From contig JAANDG010000622.1 of the NCBI GenBank assembly GCA_036852015.1, positions 1 through 64,000 of the forward strand: a DNA stretch of 64,000 nucleotides. Direction: 5' to 3'. The DNA is from Pelodera strongyloides (Eukaryota; Nematoda; Chromadorea; Rhabditida; Rhabditidae). Of the stretch, positions 11,294 through 23,692 are shown in pieces (position 1 is the first letter of the stretch; every line of letters starts with the position of its first letter). The position numbers and the translations under genes were made by a program. Under the pieces are notes generated by a model, which was not told where the DNA came from, did not search any database, and saw only the letters and a list, made by a program, of their open reading frames with translations.

Positions 11294-14200
11294 TTACTTG
11301 TAAGGAGCAAGTTTCTTATAGGATCCCATCCAAATTAGCATGGCCCCGAGTGTAATTGCTCCGTTAATTATCCACAACCATGATTGACCAGAGGAAGTGA
11401 ACATTTCACTGAAATCAACTTTTATAAGGGTACGTTGATCTTGACAAATTAAAAAAATTAATGTGAAACAAAATTAAATTAGTATATGTAATTGTAGAAC
11501 TGGAAGATTACTAAAATAACTTGCGTCGAAAACTAAATAAAAACCAAACTTACGCGGAATAAATCGGTCCAATTACAACGAAAATATCCTCCATCAGAGA
11601 AAGAAGTCCCTGCATGATTTTCTAAAAGAAATTCAATACAATACATGGTAGTAAGAACAATGTATACACAATACACGTTTATGAAGTGTCACAAGATACA
11701 ATATACATACTGGCTTATTGGACTATACACGCTGACACCCGTGGACACTAGCTGGACACCCATGGACACTCATGGACACTCATGGACACCCATGGACGCC
11801 CGTGGACACCCATACATCAAAATGTGGGTCTAGTTAGTATCCACGGGTGTCCTGCATAGTCCAATAAGCCATACATACTATGTTAATTCAAAAGAGGATA
11901 ATTATAAAACACTTACTTGATCGATATCTCCGAGAACTTTTGAATAAATTGTGTCGATTGAAATAATTGCCAGAGGAATTCCGACGCCCATCACGAACAC
12001 CTGAAAGATGTCCCGTGTTAAACATTAGCCTAATTTGGTACCGTGGATTGTTTGAATAATCTACCAAAAATGTAGAACCGCCCACCACAACTGGGAACCA
12101 AATCCATGGTGTTGTTGCTTGATTGTCACACCAATTGTAGTCCATTGGATGGCAACCAGTGCGCGTTGTTTCTGAAGATATTTTTATATTATTTTTCGTA
12201 GAAAGAAAGAAATGTATGATAGAAACACTCACAGGCTGAGCACATTAAAGCATGTTCACACATTTCTAGTACTTTATGGTTCTAATTTATGATGTAGACG
12301 GAGATTTCGGGAGACGAAGTTGACAAAATAGAATAAAGTTAAACTCTACCGTTGAATTTAGCAATTGGCGAACTGACAATCGACCATGGGTACGTGAGAA
12401 GGTACAGCATGAGGAATATCACTAATGATAAGATATAGGACGAGCGAGCTGAGATACTGAAAGAATATATAATGAAGCTCAAATCATATATGATACCAGA
12501 CGGCTACGCCGCCTGAAGGCATCTTTCCATATTTATGAAACGTCTGAAACATAGATGAAAATATTGTGAAAAAGTCAACCACAAAGTTGTTCTTTTTGCA
12601 TAATGAGCTTCGATTGCATTTCTACCCTTTTTACTTTATTCAAATTAAACTTCCGTAACGCACAGGGTGCTAGCGCACACTACAGTTACTCTTTTATATA
12701 ATATGTGCCTGGCCGCGCCTTACAATATAAGCTGACAATGGTGAATAATCTTTGAACCAATGAATAACTGACTATTGTCCAACATTTCCGAATACGTATG
12801 CACATGATACGAGAATGCTCAGTATTCCCACAGTTCCCTGAGCAATCGATATGGCAGTTACCGTAGTCTGACCGTCCCAACCGAAAGATACCATAACCAT
12901 TGGGGCAGCGGTCCTGTAGAGAAGAATTAGAAATGAAGAAATTGTGTGATTGCATAAAAAAAGTTTATGAAGAAATTCATAAAAATTATAGTGAGAAATC
13001 AAAAACGAATGATAAAGAACAAAACTCTAAATTCCAGCTTACGTCGTGATAGTGACAATGGCCATAGTGGAAATCATCTTTTGGAACCAACAGAGGAATA
13101 CAAGAGGCCAGGAAACATCCGTCGAACGGACCACTTGCAGGATTCTAGTCACAATATCTATCGATTCAGACTTTTTGGTCTCTGAAACAGAAATGAACTA
13201 AAGTTGAAATGGCAGCCTTTGTTTCGTTTCGGTGTTAGAACGGGGCCAGACACGGGGCCCGGCACGGTAGAGCCAAAAGTCCGCGTACGCTTGATGTGCC
13301 GGTCATGTTTGGATCAACGGGCCTTGCCCCTAATAAAGCGCTATCTATAATAATAAATATAATATATTCATAGTTTTACTATGAAACATACCAGTTTCAA
13401 CCCTCTTATTTTCAGGTTCCTTGAAGAAAAATTTGATGAGAATGACACAGAAAATGTTTGTCAACAAGGCGAACCAAATTGGGGCGGAGAAAATGTGGAA
13501 ACGGATCTAAATTATTTATATAGACCAAACCAAGGATAAAAAAGTACATTGTACAAAGAAAATAAGTAGTTTTATACGTCATATAATTTAGCCCTTTCAA
13601 TAATCTTATGTTTCTAGGTAGGTTCCACAACTGTGCAGCATGACTGATTATTCAAGAAGAGATATTTTTGAAAAATGATTAAATCATTCTCAAAATCAAA
13701 CCTTTCCAGCCCAAATCTCGAATCCTGGGTATTTCAATGGGGCGAAAACCAGTTGAACAGCTGGAAATAATATATTTATAAGATAATTTTTAAAGGAAAT
13801 GAAATAATTTTATAATTACGAAATAAATAGAACAAAAAGAGGAAGAATTAAGTCCCACCTGGTCCTAGTACAATAGCTGTGAGGTGGGCCACGGTGGATA
13901 CTGCATAGGCCCGCGACCTATCCTTGGGATGACTTACTTCGGCTATATACGAACGGAGCACAGTTGTAGAACCTAGAAACATAAGATTATTGAAAGCGCT
14001 ATAAATAATATGACGTCTAAAACTACTTAAGTTAGCTCAGCATGAGCCCGAAGACGCCGAGCAATTGTCATCTGGAACTCGTCGCCTGTGCTCATGACCA
14101 ACTGCGGAAAATGTCATAAGCAAACCGTGAATTTGAACTCCCTTGAATAAAATAAAGGTGCACGCTCTTGAAGAGTAAAAGAAATTTAAAATTTAAATGA

Positions 14201-16039
14201 GAGTGCATCAAATTGGTCACTCTGTCCCTCATATGGATTTCATAAATTGTTCGCAAGCACGGTGGTTTTATTTGTCAGATCTTTTGATATATGTCAAATA
14301 AACAATAGTATTAAAGCGAAATGCTAGCCTCTTTGGAAAATTTGCATATGATAAGCAAATCCTATGTATCCTATGCTAATTTTGTACGATTGCAGTGAAC
14401 GATCGTACAAAATTAGCATAGGATACATAGAATTTGCTTATCATACGCAAATTTTCCAAAGGGGCTAGCATTTCGCTTTAAAGACTTACTGTATCCGACT
14501 CCAAATAGAAAATAGCAGACCAGCATGAGATATCTTCTTTTCTCGGGTAAAATCTCCACACAAAGATAGAGAATACTGGCAATTACAGCAATTAAACGGC
14601 CAATGAGCAGAGGGTTTCTGAAAAAAATTTTTAATTGGCATAAGGCATAGTTCTTTAAAATGATAGATAATTACAACATAAATGTTCACAATATAAATAA
14701 AAAGTAACCCACTTGGCTCCCTTAGACTTGTAACCCCAATAGGTGAAAAGCAGTGAAAATATAGCATGGCCGGTCCCGGCGGAGGAAGTCACAAAACCAA
14801 AGAAAGAGGTAGTGGCCTCTTTATCAACCTGAAAATCTTTTTATATAAACGAGAAGAGTTTACTTGGTCGTTTGTTTGTGTGAACGAAACGAAACTTAGA
14901 ATCTCTAAGATGCTATAAAAGGAAAATCGGAGCCCAGCTGTTGAGCAAGCGAAATCGAACTTTATTTCATGATTTTTCAGGATACGTTGCAAATGTTTCA
15001 CACAAGTGTGCTCACTGTTCCTACATTGAAAGTCGCCTCAGGCGGCGTGAGCCCACTGGTATTATATAAATCATAAACGTTTATTAGAAATTTGGATCGT
15101 CGAACATATTGCGTAAGGTCTAATTCTAAGGTCTAAATGTGAGCTGTTTTCTGTTTTCAACGCAGAAAATAAATATAAGATGGAAGTATACAGAAACCAG
15201 AAAAATCAATAAATCTAAAAGACTCGTACCTCTGCCATATACGGCCATTCGCTCATCCCGACCACTGTATTCTCAACAGCCGAAAGGAACCAAATCAGTC
15301 CAGCTATTGTAATTTTCCTCCAATCTGTTTCGATTCCACACTCTTCGAAGTCTTAAAGCGAAATGTTAGCCCCTTTGGAAAATTTGCATATGATAAGCAA
15401 ATCCTATGTATCCTATGCTAATTTTGTACGATCGTCCACGGCAATCGTACAAAATTAGCATAGGATACATAGAATTTGCTTATCATATGAAAATTTTCCA
15501 AAGGGGCCAGCATTTCGCTTTAAACAAATAAATAAATGAACGAGTAACAAGTGATTGCAACTTTTGTTTGCATAGTTCTTTACATTGCAACAGACCAACT
15601 GTATCGAAACTACAGGAAACTATAGTTAGTATATACTAATAAAATCTACCGTAAGCCTGAAACGAATATCGAAACGACGGATATGAAATCTTTGCCATAC
15701 TTAAACTAACTCTGTAACGTAGTTAGTTTGCCAAAGCCAAAGGAACATGTATGATGTATAATCAGAAACTTGTTGTTCTATGCAAGCTATAGTGAAAGGA
15801 TGAATCATGTACCTTGATCGTAAATACAGTGCACGGCATAAGTTTACGGGCACCCCCAAATTTAATTATGTATGATATGTATAATTATGCATAATTATGT
15901 AATTATGTTCCTTACCACTTTCCCCGTCTTCCAACTTCAAAAGTCGTTCTTTTGAATCTGTCTTTTGATCATTTTGATGGTCCTTTTTTGTTTCCAAATT
16001 ATCATCTTCAGTTGACAAACGCGTCTGAATCCGCCCCAT
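11294..16039 (-). CDS. MFSD8/CLN7-like major facilitator transporter, copy 2 (14 exons)
   Basis: Exons in transcript order: 16039-15916, 15351-15230, 14828-14713, 14617-14490, 13972-13859, 13760-13702, 13506-13392, 13181-13043, 12913-12773, 12456-12350, 12171-12086, 12000-11917, 11621-11554 and 11408-11294. All phases join, giving 505 aa. Exons 3 to 14 have exactly the lengths of those in the convergent paralog, so the pair arose by inverted duplication. MFSD8-family signatures are kept: SEWPYM, GFVTSSAGTGH, RSYIAEVSHP, TGCHPMDYNWC, IYSKVLGDID and a C-terminus LAPYK. The N-terminal tail differs and is hydrophilic (about 45 residues). The acceptor TTTCAG ends at 16048, 8 bases before the ATG, which suggests trans-splicing. 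All introns here have normal ends, although exon 2 uses an acceptor created at a MITE junction. The likely role is endolysosomal transport, substrate unknown. Confidence 0.92.
11712..11870. repeat. Inverted-repeat element with GGACACCCATG minisatellite core
   Basis: The arms GGCTTATTGGACTA and TAGTCCAATAAGCC, with inner arms ACACCCGTGGA and TCCACGGGTGT, enclose about six units of a roughly 10-base repeat CATGGACACC. It lies in intron 12 of the minus-strand MFSD8-like gene. A decayed foldback transposon with an expanded core is likely. Confidence 0.75.
12486..12703. repeat. TATATAA-bounded repeat with GCCGCCTGAAGGC core (copy 3)
   Basis: It shares ACCAG.CGGCTACGCCGCC and the end GCTAGCGCACACTACAGTTACTCTTTTATATAA with the copy at 9091-9303. 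It occupies intron 9 of the minus-strand MFSD8-like gene. Confidence 0.55.
14311..14481. mobile_element. 171-bp near-perfect hairpin MITE (AGCGAAATGC), copy A
   Basis: TTAA flanks surround AGCGAAATGCTAGCC and its inverse. Both arms carry TTTGCATATGATAAGCAAAT or a one-base variant, followed by TATGCTAATTTTGTACGAT, with a loop of only a few bases. It lies in intron 4 of the minus-strand MFSD8-like gene, starting 8 bases beyond the exon 4 end (donor GTAAGT). Confidence 0.95.
14841..15069. repeat. TATATAA-bounded repeat with GCCTCAGGCGGC core (copy 4, inverted)
   Basis: It starts TTATATAAACGAG and ends GGCGGCGTGAGCCCACTGGTATTATATAA, which is the inverse of the copies at 8092-8250 and 9091-9303. 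It lies in intron 2 of the minus-strand MFSD8-like gene. Confidence 0.55.
15353..15523. mobile_element. 171-bp near-perfect hairpin MITE (AGCGAAATG), copy B, abutting a 3' splice site
   Basis: This is the same element as at 14311-14481. On the transcript strand its end reads CGCTTTAA and the next base, G at 15352, completes the AG acceptor for exon 2 of the minus-strand MFSD8-like gene, which starts at 15351. The terminal repeat therefore replaces the usual pyrimidine tract. Confidence 0.95.
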
Positions 16040-16048
16040 TTTTTGAGC

Positions 16049-18605
16049 TGAAATTATAAACATTTATTATTTATTGAACAAATAAATAAGGTTAGCTAAT
16101 CATTCCGAGGTTCTTTCAGCAGGTGTGTGTTGCACACTACATTATATCTTTACTGTCGAGCTCACAAGACAACTGTTTGTTTTCAAAAGCTAGCAGGAAA
16201 TTAAGTTCTATTTTTATGAGGTTCATGCATGAGAATCGAATAAAGTGTAAAAGGGTAACTTATTATTATTAATCTGAGGTTAGAACTTTTAGGAATGTGG
16301 AAATGCCCAAAGTGGCTGTATTACTTTACCTTCACTGCAGCACATTGCTATGGTATATTATGTACGAATGCAAAGTAGATCTAGTTAGTCGCTGGTTACT
16401 TAGAAATGGGAAGGGTACCAGCTGTGTTAATCTTGGTCCTTTTATACTTTAGTTATAAACTTACGCAAGGTTTTCAATTTCCCTCTTGTGCACAAAAGAT
16501 TGTTGAGATACTTGAGAAACGAGGATGATCTTGCGAAACATTTGAACAAGGCGAAAAATGAAAACCCTTGCGTAATTAGTCATAACAGAGGGAGGTAGTT
16601 ACACCTGTGTTACGTAAATGTTACGTAACGAAATACTATTGCACGAACGGGAGTGTAGGCTGAGAGTTGTTTGCTCTTTTCAAGTTCCACAGTTTACGCG
16701 AAAAAGGTAACTAATAATGATTAGTATATAATCTTTGAAAAACATAAAAAAAAAACATAAAATGAATATATTTTTGGGTGCGAATGTGTTCCTTCTAGGT
16801 CTAGGGACGTTCCTCCCTTTTTATATGTCTTGTCCCTTTCTAAGCAGAAGTCGCGGGCCCACGCTCTATCACACAGACAAGTTTACCCAAGTGATCATCT
16901 AACTAGAATTAGAATGAATTGCCCACTAACCACGCTTTATGATGTCAAAGTGAATCAGACAAAACAGAAACAGAACAAGAAAGAACTCTCGACAAATGCG
17001 GAAGGACTGCATGGTTAGATATACACAGAAGTAGGGCGACTTGGGCTTATAGCTTATAGGGCGTAGGTGGTAGCGTGGGCCATACTAAATTTATATTCAT
17101 CTGTAACATTCCAACTTTACCGCATTATTGTTTGTTTGTAAATATGGATATGGATATCATTGTACCATCTCAATATCTTGTGCTATATGGTTAAATCTAC
17201 AATACCGATGACAAGTTACCTAATAATAATACAGCTCATACTCTGCTTAAAATAAAATTAAATGGTTTGAATACTGTTCAAAATTCTTTCAACTTTTATA
17301 TACTAGTTCGTAATCTAGCTGCATACCATACCACCCACTCTGTACGTAAAAAGGGCGTACTGGCGAGAAGTTAAGTGTTTTCTGATAACGTTGGCTTTTG
17401 ACGCAATTTTACGAGATTAAATCAAGTTCCTAGGTAGAACAGACTTGCTTCCGTTAGCGTTTCCGTGTTAAAAAATCGGAAAGAGTACTTACTTAATTAT
17501 TTACGAGTAATTACTTAATATTTATTTTATGTTAATATTTAATTTTTCTGCATCGAGATGTGTTTCTTAATATTAATTACTACAAATATTCTACCTACTA
17601 CAGAAATACGATAATATAAAATGGATGACAGGGACAGTTGCACTAGGCAATACTTTTAAATCTAGGAAAATTGAAATTTACATTTTCGGAATTTCAATCA
17701 TTTTATTTACTTATGACGACATACATTCACATACAGAACGTTTGTGTATGTGTAGTTGCAAAACATGTTTTCATGCAAAATAAGAAAATAGAACTGAGTC
17801 AATATTTGTTTAACTTCTCGTCGAGAAGTGGTCTCTTGTTCCCTTTAAATTAAACAAATAGTAATAATCAAAATCATAGTCATATGTGTGTGTTATGAGT
17901 GTTGTGACTGCGAAATTGCCATTTTTCCGGAAACTGGTTTTCTACACTACTAACCATAAGATGAAGTTATTTTTATACATTGTAGATCTATTTTTAACGT
18001 CGCGGTTCAACTTTGAAGATTGGAATTTTAAGATTGGCAGATTAGATCACCTTTCCGTGATTTTTTATAATATTGTTGATTTTTTTTGCAGAAAATCAGT
18101 GACAGTCTAGTCTCAAAGCGATGACCATACCGCTGGCCATTTTTTCGCGCTAATTATGCAATTATCAACATGTTTCGAGCAACATACATACTTGACCCAA
18201 ACCGTGCACAATATTAGTAAATGAACTCTTGATTTAGCTACAAAATAACAAAATCCAGATTCCCTTTAAATTCGTGAATCAAAATCGCCTTTCTCATTCA
18301 CCTATTTGCGCTGAGCAAAACAGTTTTGCGGGGGGTTTGACCCTTACTTTTTATGTTTTCTGACCTACTAACAGACTCGCGGCCGCCTCTAATAAGGAAT
18401 CAACTGAAATGACTTGAGTCGACTTATCATTTGAGAGTTTGTTTCGCTACCACCACATCCCTTCTTTCTTTATCTGTAACAAGATATGTCTAAGTTTGGT
18501 ACCATGTGTTAACCTCTCTTATAACCTCTTATTTTATTGCTGGGCTTCCGTCTAGATAACTTCAAGTATTGTAGTTAAAAATTACATGTTCTATGGATTT
18601 ACAGT
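16049..18605. other. Divergent intergenic region between the MFSD8-like copy 2 and the collagen gene
   Basis: These 2.5 kb are AT-rich with no exon pair or long frame that can be supported. It should hold the promoters of both flanking genes, which are transcribed away from each other. Short frames at 16830-17018 and 17886-18110 have no recognisable protein features. Confidence 0.5.
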
Positions 18606-18814
18606 ATGGGATTCGAGTGGTCCGGGACACGGACGGCCACTTTTCTGGCTACAGTACTTTCTACCGTATCCATAATGACCGTAGTCATTGTGTTGCCGTT
18701 AATGCACACAAATGTACAGAAGATGACCACACTTATGCTTACCGATGTCGAATTGTGCAAGGTGAGGCGAAAATAAGATCTTGCAAACTTTTGGAGAATT
18801 ACAATTTTCTGTGC

Positions 18815-18872
<58 letters not shown>

Positions 18873-21652
18873 GATAGAGCGGGTGAGAGAGAGAGAGAGA
18901 ACGAGAGGGAGTTTAGAGGGGGGGGGGGTATTTTATTGTATGTCTCAAGTAATCTCAGGCGGAGACTCACGATATATGGAAACAGATGACTTTTACTCCA
19001 AATGATGTGCGAACGAAGAGACAGTACGGTAGCAGCGGAGCACACCACGGAGGACACAGAGGTATGTTATATTTCAGGCATAAGAGGACTAAACTAGAGC
19101 TAATATCGCAACATGTATTTCTAGCGCATTTGAGGTATGTCTAGTAGTGCAGATGTTGTCTTTACTACACATTAGAGGTTACTACAGTTGCTAACATATC
19201 CTATAACAATTCGCTATGTTAAAGCGAATATGTAGGCACTCAAAATGAGCAAAAAAAAGCGAAACTAGCGTTTCCATACCAGACGTTAATTTAAATAGGC
19301 GACTGAATATGTAAATACGAAATTGGAATGCGCTGCATCTTGAATCTTGCTATTTGCCGATTTAAACTGAAATTTACTCAATTGGACCCAAATTTATGCA
19401 AGGGTTCCGAATTAGCGTTTACTATGGAAAAGGCGAGCTTTGTAATTGATTTTCTTTTAAGTGGGTAATTGTAGACAACTTTTGTTATTGTTTCCTTAAT
19501 GGGCAACACGCATTCTATTAATACAGCTTAACTTCAAAAAGTGCCTACATATTCCCTTTAACTGAACTAATGCGTCCGTAGAAAACGTTTTTTTTATCTA
19601 TCATGAAATTTTAGACCCGGCGTCCGGTTTGATGGGTCAGTCGAATAGTGGAGCTTGTTGTGCTTGCAGTCAGGGAAATGCAGGCAAACGAGGTGCTCCA
19701 GGAAGAGATGGACCACCAGGTGAGCGAGATCACTTCAGGAGGCTTTCGGTGTCCCGAGGGTATCTGGCTACATAGCATCTACATGTAAAGTCGCTGGATC
19801 GGACAGCACTAGTGGTCTGTTTCTCACAGAAAAGAGACCTTGTTGGTCCTTGTGTGCAATGCAGTTTTGGCTTCCTGTGAATTGTCGCTAGTAATGTGTC
19901 TACAAGAATTTGCTTATAACTTATAGGTCAAATGATCTTGATATTTGTAATTTTTTAAAGTTTTTAACCAGAAACTGGATTTGATTGTGGATAACACAAA
20001 CCTCGTAAAAAATCATCCTCATGTTTATCATAAGCATACAACTTAATATTTTGTTAATCAAATGTATACCAGGCCTCGATGGAATGCCGGGTCGTCCAGG
20101 TCTAATGGGCAGAAATGGAAAATATCTGCCAGCCCCGCCTCCTGGGACCAATGCTTGCCAACAAGTATGTAGTTTGTAGTTCGCACATTGTAGCATAACT
20201 TATTTGTTTTAGATATATATTATTTTTATAGCATTTGAATTTATTTGAGTCCGAAGAACTTCAATAAAAACCTATTGTTCAGTGTCCGCCGGGACCTCCG
20301 GGACCTCCAGGCGCCCCAGGAATGAAGGGCCTCAGAGGCGATCCAGGAAAGCTAGGAAAACATGGCAGAGATGGAGAACCTAATCGACCTGGACCTCCCG
20401 GACCACCCGGTGTTCGGGGAGAACCAGGACCTCCAGGACCAAAGGGAGCACCGGGAGACCGCGGAAAGGTGGATCATTTAATTGAGAAATTACTTATTGG
20501 TTGTGTTTACCTGGTTAGCTATTTGTGCCCACTAAGACATAAATCGCGAGGTTGGCGGTGAGAGGTAGCAATGTAGGGATTTTGTTCAAATTCACCGGCA
20601 AGCCAAACACGCAGCCACTCCCAATTTTTCGTTTATGAAACAAAATGTATATTTAGTGTGTATAAAAGCCATGTAACATTTGGTTTCAACATAGAAACTC
20701 CGCTTACCCAACTAATACAAAATACAGGTTCTAAACGGAGCACCTCCCGGACCAACTGGTCCTCCCGGCAAAATGGGCGCCCGCGGGATGCCCGGGGGCC
20801 GTGGTCATGATGGAAAGCCTGGAATGGGAGGTATTCAAGGTATCAGGGGAGCAATCGGATCGAGGGGAGATGCTGGGAACCCGGGACTACCTGGGCCACA
20901 GGGACCTAAGGTACAGTTATATTTGTAAACGTTGCAGTTAATGTTAAAGGATATTTTTTTGGTACTGTTTCAAAAACCTAATGATTGAATGTAAGCTGTC
21001 AGAGTAAAGAAATTCCTAATAAAAAACTTTTTTGAGGGCGAACCGGGCATGCCCGGCAGTTGCCAACATTGCCAAGGTGCCGCCTCACCTGAACGCAAGA
21101 TCACGAGAATCGGAGGAGGTCAGATATTCTACAAATTTATCAAATCGGTATTTGCAGATAATTAGCATCTTGCTTTGTCGTGAATGTGGTGCTCTATTAT
21201 CCTTCCCCATACTCATTCAAGGCGACACCTTGAAATAAACGTCACAGGGTGGAAAGCAAATTCATTTGTTGTGGGAGAGTTCACCTTCTTATTTGCCTGT
21301 TGAATTCTAATTCACTTACACTTACAGAAAGCAAAACGGAAGATATCACAATGCCTGGATCGCATCCTCCCTCAACGGTGACTTTGATTACAATTTATAT
21401 GATTTTATTTGTTGTAGCCAACTAATTTTCCAATATGTGAGACTTGGTAGTTGGTTGTATCCTCTATATTGTTTAATAGTTTAATTACCCAAAACCAGTG
21501 TTTACAGTAATTTACCAGTCCAAATCACTGCTTATGATACATTTTTATTACTTCAGGCCGGAGAACGAAATCCCGCCGGCGGTTATGATAGTGCAAACGA
21601 TGGAACCGAAGACAAATCTTCCAGTATCGCGGTTAGTTTGTTAATTTGTTAA
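18606..21652 (+). CDS. Nematode cuticle collagen (9 exons)
   Basis: Exons: 18606-18761, 18959-19061, 19615-19719, 20073-20164, 20283-20468, 20728-20910, 21037-21118, 21328-21377 and 21557-21652, about 350 aa. Residues 1-52 form a cuticle-collagen N-terminal domain with one membrane-spanning or signal segment, [20 protein letters not shown], ending VELCK. Next comes DIWKQM and the subtilisin-type cleavage site RTKRQYG. Two cysteine clusters (ACCAC; CPPG) flank the first Gly-X-Y blocks. Two long Gly-X-Y exons follow (62 and 61 codons), then a GSCQHC C-terminal knot and an acidic or serine-rich tail. Such proteins are secreted, cleaved and cross-linked into the exoskeleton. An acceptor TTTACAG ends one base before the ATG. 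Exon 7 uses the weak acceptor TTTTTTGAG. The last exon reads to a TAA at 21650-21652, but a GTTAGT donor at 21632 could join a further exon that was not found. Nine exons is many for this family. Confidence 0.9.
18818..18868. repeat. (GA)n microsatellite in collagen intron 1
   Basis: About 25 GA dinucleotides are followed by further interrupted GA up to about 18910 and a G9 run near 18921. Long Ser/Leu and Arg/Glu frames through it are by-products of the repeat. Confidence 0.95.
19219..19561. mobile_element. TTAA-flanked element (GGGAATATGTA type), inverted copy in collagen intron 2
   Basis: The left end is TTAAAGCGAATATGTAGGCAC and the right end GTGCCTACATATTCCCTTTAA. It is an inverted relative of 7588-7954. 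Confidence 0.75.
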
Positions 21653-22581
21653 TTGTGCGCCGCGCAAGCTTCGCGCTAACACCGCGGCAGTCCCGCAACA
21701 ACAGAATTTTAGCTAGTTACCTTTATGTCTATGAACTATTAATTAGACTACTAATATAGCTAGGAAAATCCGCTTGCATATTGGATACTGCCAGTGTGGA
21801 AAGTCAAACGGTTATCAATTAAAACCCCTTAATTTAGGAGAGTCCGGGACTACTCTACCCATTCACATTGCTGTAAATTGAACGTTTTATCGTCACCTCG
21901 GTGTTTATTCAATAAAATAATGAACGTGTTCTTTTCTTCGTGGTATTCAAGGGTAGCGATTTCGTCCTAGTGTGCATTCATATGCATAAAAACGCGATTT
22001 TATATCAAACGCCTTTATTTGTTACGAGCCACGCTACTGTAGTGGTGGCGTACAGAGAAAACATAAATATATTGTTGCTTAGTATATCTCATTTTGTTTT
22101 CCGAAGTGTTGTGCGTGTGATTGATTGAGTATTCTGTGCTAGCACTCACGTAGGAATCAGAATGATGTTTGATTCGGAACTCCGGAATTCTGATTCACCA
22201 ATCGAACATGCAACAGATGTCCACAGCTGCACTCACCTCAATTAGTCTGTTTTCGTCTCTTCTTCTCTAAAGTCCCTGGTCTCCTCCCTTTGTCTTTCTC
22301 TCTTTCTCTCACTCTCTCTATCTGTCTATCTCTTTCTCTTTCTCTTTGTCTTCACATCCAGAATACTACATTCCGAAATTGCTTCCGACATTCACACTTA
22401 AATTTCGACGTAAACAACGAGAGAACGGAGTACTTGCTTCCTGTTTCAGGACGAAATAATACCTTCACAATTTTACGCATTACTTATTGAATAAGAATCC
22501 ATAAACTTTTGCATCGCATTCATGGGGGGGTGTTAATTCAGTGTACGGGGTATTCATGTCGACCATGTTTCACGAACAACT

Positions 22582-22752
22582 TTAAAGCGAAATGCTAGCC
22601 CCTTTGGAAAATTTGCATATGATAAGCAAATCCTATGTATCCTATGCTAATTTTGTACGATTGCCGTGGACGATCGTACAAAATTAGCATATGATACATA
22701 GGGTTTGCTTATCATATGCAAATTTTCCAAAGGGGCTAGCATTTCGCTTTAA
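22582..22752. mobile_element. 171-bp near-perfect hairpin MITE (AGCGAAATGC), copy C
   Basis: This is an intergenic copy with TTAA on both sides and almost perfectly inverted arms. Both arms contain TTGCATATGATAAGCAAA. Confidence 0.95.
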
Positions 22753-23692
22753 TGAAACACAATGCCATTTTCACAATGATGGTCTGTATTTTCTTGGTTC
22801 CCCAAAAAATCAGGCACACGAAAAAGTCGGTATTTGCTCCCACCATCATGAGGAAATCGTTTGTGTGGTAAGCAGCGAAGCACAGCAGTTGCCGTTTCCC
22901 AGAAGCTATGGATATTCACTCGGTTAGGAAGAAATACCATCATGTTCACTTTCAATTATCAATGTTCATTTAAAAAATACAATATTTATTGTACCTCTGC
23001 TTTCCATCCCATGTGTCATATGCCGACAAACCAATAAATGAATGAATCACCCTGTATTAGTGAAAATATATTGCTATTTTCCTTTTCCAACGATAACTGC
23101 TTCCTGTTAAAAGAAACAACTTGGGTCTAAGTGTGTTGAATAGTAATTGAAGAATAGGGGGCCAAAATTGTGCCCAGCCGCCCTCTCTACACACTTGCTT
23201 CACAATAGAATAGAGAGAATACTACGCGAGTAAAAAGGTTTGAATGAAGTGCACCTAAAAAGAGTCACAAATGAAAGAAACATTTGCACTTTTTCTGACT
23301 TATTTCTTCATTCTATGTTGGAATCTTTTATAAACTAAGCATGAAAAAACACATTATGGTTTTTCTATTTTCAGATTATAATAGGTAATAGGAAATAATA
23401 AGTAACTATCAGAGCTTGATAAGCCGTAAGCGAACGCTTTTTCGCCCCGATTATATCTCATGACCTTTCAAAAAACCAAAGTTACTATAGTTCCTGTACC
23501 CAAAATGTCCGTTGTTCAATTTCTGAAACAAACTAAGGCCCGATAGGACTAGCGGGGCCTCCGCACCGTGCATTTTAAAGCAATTCGAAGCGGATCGGAT
23601 TTTGCATTTTTATGAGTTTAGCCCTGGATTCAAGTGTGCAAAATCCTACTTTTGGACAAAAGTTTACCCTGTCCTGTTCATCCAAAGCGAAA

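Noticed and set aside
18599..19057. 152-codon minus-strand frame
   Set aside because: It is antisense to collagen exons 1 and 2 and extended by (GA)n as Ser/Leu. There is no independent support.
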